In this document: in pieces, positions 13,530 through 16,201 of the stretch
How positions within the stretch are numbered: the stretch's first letter is position 1
Layout: each line of letters opens with the position of its first letter
NCBI GenBank assembly: GCA_003695015.1
Contig: RFJD01000162.1
Span: 1 to 16,201, forward strand
Length of the DNA stretch: 16,201 nucleotides
Origin: Verrucomicrobiota bacterium
GTDB lineage: Bacteria > Verrucomicrobiota > Verrucomicrobiia > Limisphaerales > J093
Reading direction: 5' to 3'
The notes under the pieces: model-generated
Seen by the model: only the letters and a program-made list of their open reading frames with translations
What the model was told of the DNA's origin: nothing
Databases searched by the model: none
Translations under genes and position numbers: made by a program

Positions 13530-14810
13530 GTGAAACCGACCGATCTGCGCGGCATCCTGCAATACATCCCGCTGTTCCGGGGCAAGACGTTCGTCATCGC
13601 CTTGGACGGCGCGGTGGTGGCCGATGACAACTTCGGCAATCTCCTGAAGGATCTGGCCGTCCTCCGGTCCCTCGGCATCAACATCGTCGTGGTCCACGGG
13701 GCCGGCGCCCAGATCGAGGAGCTCGCCCGCCAGCGTGGCGTCACTCCGAGCGATCTGGACGGTTCGGGCGTCACGGATGCGGCCACCCTCGAACTGGCCC
13801 TCGCCGCCGCCCACACCGTGACGCACCGGATCATGGAAGGTCTGGCCGCCTTGGACCTGCGCGCCGTCACGCCCAACGCCATCGTGGCCCATCCGTTGGG
13901 CATCCTCCGCGGCGTGGACCACCAGCACACCGGCAAGATCGAGCGCGTCGATGCCCCCTTGCTCCAGACTTTGCTCGAACGGGGCATCGCCCCCGTCCTG
14001 CCGCCCTTTGGGTTCGACGGCGAAGGCCGCACCTTCCGCGTCAATTCCGACGCCGTCGCCGTGGCCGTGGCCCGGGCCGTGGCGGCGACCAAGATCCTCT
14101 TCGTGACCCCCTACGAGGGGTTGATGCACCGGAACCAGATGCTCCGGCAGGTCTTGGTCACCGACTTGGAGCGGATTCTGCGCGAGGAACCGGAGAGCAT
14201 CCCCGCCGCCGCCCGGTCGAAGGCGCGGCATGCGGTCGAGGCTTGTCTGACGGGCGTTGCCCGGGTGCATCTCATCGATGGCCGGGCGGACGAGGCCCTC
14301 CTCTCGGAGATTTTCTCGAACGAAGGCGTCGGCACGCTGGTCTACGCCAGCGAATACCGGGAAATCCGGCCCGCCCGCCGGCGCGACATCAGCGAGATCC
14401 TCAAGCTCATTCGGCCCGCGATCGCGAAGGAGGAACTGGTGCCCCGCACCCGCGCCCAGATCGAGCGCCAGTTGGGCGATTTCTACCTCTACGAGATCGA
14501 CGGCAACCCGGTGGCCTGTGTGGCGCTGCATGTGGACGAGCCGAGCGCCACGGCCGAAATCGCCTGCCTTTGCGTCAAACCCGCCCACGAGAACCAAGGC
14601 ATCGGCCGCCGGCTGTTGCGTTTCCTCGAGGAGACGGCCCGCCACCGCGGTGTCCGGCGCTTGTTGGCCCTTTCCACCCAGGCCTTCGCTTGGTTCGAGC
14701 AAAAAGGCGGTTTCCGCGAGGGGGCCGAGGACGATCTGCCACCGGCCCGCCGCGAGAGCTACCGGCAAAGCCGGCGTCGCTCGCGGATCATGGTCAAGGA
14801 ACTGAAGTGA
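13530..14810 (+). CDS. argA: N-acetylglutamate synthase (amino-acid N-acetyltransferase), ArgA type
   Basis: This enzyme acetylates L-glutamate with acetyl-CoA, the first step of arginine synthesis, in the cytoplasm. The 426-residue protein is a two-domain fusion of normal ArgA length (E. coli ArgA has 443). The amino-acid-kinase-like domain (about 1-275) opens with LRGILQYIPLFRGKTFVIALDG and contains IVVVHGAGAQIEELARQRG. The GNAT domain (about 280-420) contains the acetyl-CoA loop QGIGRR (Gln356 onward) and LALSTQAFAWFEQKGGF. The kinase nucleotide motif is degenerate (IALDG instead of a Lys-Gly-Gly strand), as expected for a regulatory rather than phosphorylating domain, which argues against ArgB. 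Arginine feedback is likely but cannot be read here. GTG start with a good ribosome binding site; the stop overlaps the next gene (GTGA). Confidence 0.92.
   Translation: MKPTDLRGILQYIPLFRGKTFVIALDGAVVADDNFGNLLKDLAVLRSLGINIVVVHGAGAQIEELARQRGVTPSDLDGSGVTDAATLELALAAAHTVTHRIMEGLAALDLRAVTPNAIVAHPLGILRGVDHQHTGKIERVDAPLLQTLLERGIAPVLPPFGFDGEGRTFRVNSDAVAVAVARAVAATKILFVTPYEGLMHRNQMLRQVLVTDLERILREEPESIPAAARSKARHAVEACLTGVARVHLIDGRADEALLSEIFSNEGVGTLVYASEYREIRPARRRDISEILKLIRPAIAKEELVPRTRAQIERQLGDFYLYEIDGNPVACVALHVDEPSATAEIACLCVKPAHENQGIGRRLLRFLEETARHRGVRRLLALSTQAFAWFEQKGGFREGAEDDLPPARRESYRQSRRRSRIMVKELK
14796..14801 (+). promoter_or_regulatory. Ribosome binding site for the L,D-transpeptidase-fold gene
   Basis: AAGGAA lies five bases upstream of the GTG at 14807 and supports that overlapping start over internal alternatives. 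Confidence 0.6.
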
Positions 14811-15403
14811 GGTTGCTCTCCGGCGAACCCCCGGTTTGGGCGCGCCGATGGCGCGGATTGCCCCTTCCCCTCCGGCGGGTCGCCGAGCGGCTCGGTTTGC
14901 TCCCGCCCCGGGACGTGTTGCTGGTCTGCGTGGCGCGCCAGCGGATGATCCACCGGCGTTGGGACCCGAAGGCGGAATGCCACCTCACCGCAGGAGTGTG
15001 GCGCATTTCGACCGCAAGGGCCGGAGTACACAACGCCGAAGGCAGCCGCGGCACGCCGCCCGGTCTGCACCGCGTCGCCCGGCGCATCGGGGGCGGATGG
15101 CCGGTGGGCGCGGTGTGGAAGGGACGTCGGTTCGCCGGATGGACCTGGCGGGGGCAGCCCGACGCCGCCATTGCCCACCGGATTCTCTGGTTGGAGGGGC
15201 TGGAGCCGGGGATCAACCGCGGCGGACACGTCGATTCCTTTGCCCGGTACATCTACATCCACGGCGTGGGCGACGAAACCACCTTGGGCCGGCCGGCGTC
15301 TTCGGGATGCATCCACTTGGCGGCGAAGGACTTGCTGCCGTTGTTCGATCGCCTCGAGGAAGGCGCCTGGGTGTGGATCGCCGAACGGCTCGCCGGTGAA
15401 TGA
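14807..15403 (+). CDS. L,D-transpeptidase catalytic domain (YkuD fold) protein without a visible export signal
   Basis: The 198-residue protein has the YkuD/ErfK active-site motif: IHGVGDETTLG with His152, then SSGCIHL with the nucleophile Cys168 and His170. Upstream it has the supporting strands VWRISTARAGVHN, GTPPGLHRVARRIG and the ILWLEGLEPGINRGGHVDSFARYIYIHG stretch. L,D-transpeptidases normally act in the periplasm on peptidoglycan stem peptides. Here the N-terminus (MRLLSGEPPVWARRWRGLPL) is basic with no hydrophobic signal segment, and no membrane helix or LysM domain is seen. It belongs to the compact single-domain type found in many Gram-negative bacteria. The GTG start shares four bases with the argA stop, so the two are translationally coupled; the biological reason is unclear. 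Fold and active site are secure. Substrate and location are not. Confidence 0.88.
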   Translation: MRLLSGEPPVWARRWRGLPLPLRRVAERLGLLPPRDVLLVCVARQRMIHRRWDPKAECHLTAGVWRISTARAGVHNAEGSRGTPPGLHRVARRIGGGWPVGAVWKGRRFAGWTWRGQPDAAIAHRILWLEGLEPGINRGGHVDSFARYIYIHGVGDETTLGRPASSGCIHLAAKDLLPLFDRLEEGAWVWIAERLAGE

Positions 15404-15489
15404 GGGGCCGTCACGGCGGTGAAGTACCCGGCGAACAGGCTGTGAGTTGTTGCGCAAGCCGTTGGGCATCAGGCGGTCGGAGGGAAAGG

Positions 15490-15508
15490 CAATTTGGGAA
15501 GAAAATTG
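15490..15508. repeat. AT-rich inverted repeat upstream of nrdJ
   Basis: CAATTT (15490-15495) and AAATTG (15503-15508) are perfect inverted copies separated by 7 bases, in a locally AT-rich patch just upstream of the proposed nrdJ promoter. This could be a regulator site or an UP-like element. Confidence 0.35.
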
Positions 15509-15538
15509 GCTTGCCCCCACAAGGTGTTGTGTTAGCCT
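15506..15538 (+). promoter_or_regulatory. Candidate nrdJ promoter
   Basis: Two overlapping readings are possible: TTGCCC (15511-15516) with TAGCCT (15533-15538) at 16-base spacing, or TTGGCT (15506-15511) with TGTTAG (15530-15535) at 18-base spacing. Both are weak matches. In either case the first NrdR-like site covers the spacer, which is the placement expected for repression. Confidence 0.35.
15517..15532 (+). promoter_or_regulatory. NrdR box-like site 1
   Basis: CCACAAGGTGTTGTGT contains a perfect CACAA-N4-TTGTG dyad and agrees at 12 of 16 positions with the NrdR box consensus as I remember it (acaCwAtATaTwGtgt). NrdR represses ribonucleotide reductase genes; this site lies upstream of nrdJ and overlaps its candidate promoter. 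Confidence 0.6.
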
Positions 15539-15548
15539 CGCGCCACTG

Positions 15549-15564
15549 CCCCAACCTGTAGGGT
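15549..15564 (+). promoter_or_regulatory. NrdR box-like site 2
   Basis: CCCCAACCTGTAGGGT agrees at 10 of 16 positions with the remembered NrdR consensus and is identical to site 1 at 11 of 16 positions. It begins exactly 32 bases after site 1, about three helical turns, which is the usual geometry of tandem NrdR boxes. Confidence 0.5.
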
Positions 15565-15571
15565 AGGGCTG

Positions 15572-15624
15572 GGTGGTTCACTCAAGGGATCAAGTTGATG
15601 TCCCGGGGCCGAACCGCCTTTTTT
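15572..15624 (+). terminator. Terminator-like stem-loop with T6 tract between the operon end and nrdJ
   Basis: GGTGGTTC (15572-15579) pairs over eight positions, with one G-T wobble, with GAACCGCC (15611-15618), which is followed directly by six T residues (15619-15624). The enclosed 31 bases contain an inner hairpin: GGGATCA (15586-15592) with TGAT and CCC (15596-15604). It could end transcripts from the argA operon, or act as an attenuator in the nrdJ leader, since the proposed promoter lies upstream. The large loop weakens a simple terminator reading. Confidence 0.45.
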
Positions 15625-15689
15625 GTCCTGAATTTGCCGCGAAAACCAAACTTGGAAACAACCAACCGAGCAACGCCAACGCACACGCC

Positions 15690-16201
15690 ATGATCGAGCC
15701 TGCCGTTCCCCGTCCGCCTGCCGCCTTCCGCGAGTCCAAGCCCGCCCGCCCCCGCGCGCCGGGGCGGACCCGCCCGGCCAAGGGAGCCAAACGCCTCCGC
15801 CTCGAGCGCGTCTTCAGCACGCCCGGGGTGCATCCGTTCGACCAAGTGACTTGGGAGAAGCGCACCGCCGAGATCACCGACGACAGCGGGAAGGTGATCT
15901 TCCGGCAGGAGAACGTGGAAGTGCCGGCCTCCTGGTCGCAACTGGCCACCAAGGTGGTCTGCTCGAAGTACTTCTACGGGGACCCGGCCAAGCCGGAACG
16001 CGAACACTCGGTCCGCCAGTTGATCCACCGGGTGACGCGCACGATTGCCGATTGGGGGGTCAAGGACGGCTACTTCTCGAAGGAGGACGGGGAGGTGTTT
16101 TACGAGGAGCTGACCTGGCTGTGCCTCAACCAGTACGGCGCGTTCAATTCCCCGGTGTGGTTCAACGTGGGGCTGTATCACCAGTACGGGATCGGCCGGC
16201 A
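15690..16201 (+). CDS. nrdJ: Vitamin B12-dependent (class II) ribonucleotide reductase, N-terminal part (runs off the right edge)
   Basis: The open frame continues to the edge (170 codons plus two bases). After a basic, Pro/Ala/Arg-rich N-terminal extension of about 38 residues (MIEPAVPRPPAAFRESKPAR onward), the family pattern begins with LERVFSTPGVHPFDQVTWEKR. It continues with VPASWSQLATKVVCSKYFYG, EREHSVRQLIHRVTRTIADWG and the strongly conserved QYGAFNSPVWFNVG. These are characteristic of the large adenosylcobalamin-dependent NrdJ, which reduces ribonucleotides to deoxyribonucleotides without oxygen dependence. Cys108 in VVCSKY lies in the region that normally contributes an active-site thiol, but I cannot align it with certainty. 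There is no Shine-Dalgarno sequence before the ATG. The upstream region carries two NrdR-like boxes and a terminator-like stem-loop. Confidence 0.93.
   Translation, partial: MIEPAVPRPPAAFRESKPARPRAPGRTRPAKGAKRLRLERVFSTPGVHPFDQVTWEKRTAEITDDSGKVIFRQENVEVPASWSQLATKVVCSKYFYGDPAKPEREHSVRQLIHRVTRTIADWGVKDGYFSKEDGEVFYEELTWLCLNQYGAFNSPVWFNVGLYHQYGIGR

Larger units (their letters stand above)
15404..15689. other. Intergenic region, nrdJ control region
   Basis: This 286-base gap has no convincing gene on either strand; a minus-strand open frame that covers its right part is the shadow of nrdJ. The proximal part (15404-15480) shows only a small GCCG-TCA-CGGC hairpin (15407-15417). The rest holds the AT-rich inverted repeat, candidate promoter, two NrdR-like boxes and the T6 stem-loop listed separately. 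I looked for a cobalamin riboswitch because nrdJ depends on B12 and did not find its conserved B12 box. Confidence 0.6.

Noticed and set aside
15404..15689. Cobalamin riboswitch upstream of nrdJ
   Set aside because: It was considered because NrdJ is B12-dependent. The conserved B12 box (AGCCAGGAGACCTGCC-like) and the expected length of leader are not present.
15582..16181. Minus-strand open frame across the nrdJ leader and start
   Set aside because: It is antisense to the clearly conserved nrdJ N-terminus and has no recognisable family.
1..16201. CRISPR arrays, tRNA/rRNA genes, insertion sequences, prophage or defence genes
   Set aside because: No regular repeats, clover-leaf sequences, transposase motifs or known defence domains were seen on either strand.

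Overview
The window is a GC-rich bacterial chromosome segment made almost entirely of intact, tightly packed protein genes. I infer a member of the Verrucomicrobiota, possibly Limisphaerales/Pedosphaera-like. The reasons are the type of pseudopilin at the left edge (A|FTLIELLVVIAIIAIL followed by LLPALSKAK), the scarcity of Shine-Dalgarno sequences at operon heads, a Tat-exported NIPSNAP-like protein, and the phoH-ybeY-DUF502-recO gene order. The taxonomy is inference from protein style only; no rRNA or tRNA gene is present.

Layout. Bases 1-261 (minus) hold the N-terminus of a pseudopilin. It is divergent from proA (489-1766), whose stop codon overlaps the GTG start of an unassigned ATP-grasp-like protein (1766-3100). 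That gene converges on ftsH (3141-5153, minus). A 236-base divergent spacer with a large GC hairpin and a candidate ftsH promoter precedes the NIPSNAP-like gene (5390-6193). After 153 bases comes a long run of co-directional genes: a soluble GAF-PAS3-HisKA-HATPase-REC-REC-HPt hybrid kinase (6347-10108), a HIT/Ap4A-phosphorylase-like protein, phoH, ybeY, a DUF502 membrane protein, recO, argA-type N-acetylglutamate synthase and an L,D-transpeptidase-fold protein. Most junctions are 4-base ATGA or GTGA overlaps, so the run looks like one translationally coupled transcript. The right edge carries the start of a class II (B12-dependent) ribonucleotide reductase, nrdJ.

Functional themes. The left part is proline synthesis plus membrane proteolysis. 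The long operon joins a phosphorelay sensor to a probable dinucleotide-phosphate (alarmone) enzyme, the PhoH/YbeY RNA-maturation pair, recombinational repair (RecO) and arginine synthesis. nrdJ has its own 286-base upstream region. It contains two NrdR-box-like sites whose starts lie 32 bases apart, and downstream of them a terminator-like stem-loop in what would be the 5' leader.

I see no CRISPR array, transposon, prophage, toxin-antitoxin or defence locus. The genes are mostly housekeeping. The parts most worth a second look are the nrdJ control region, the unassigned ATP-grasp protein coupled to proA, the kinase at the head of the RNA-maturation operon, and the transpeptidase-fold protein that lacks a visible export signal.
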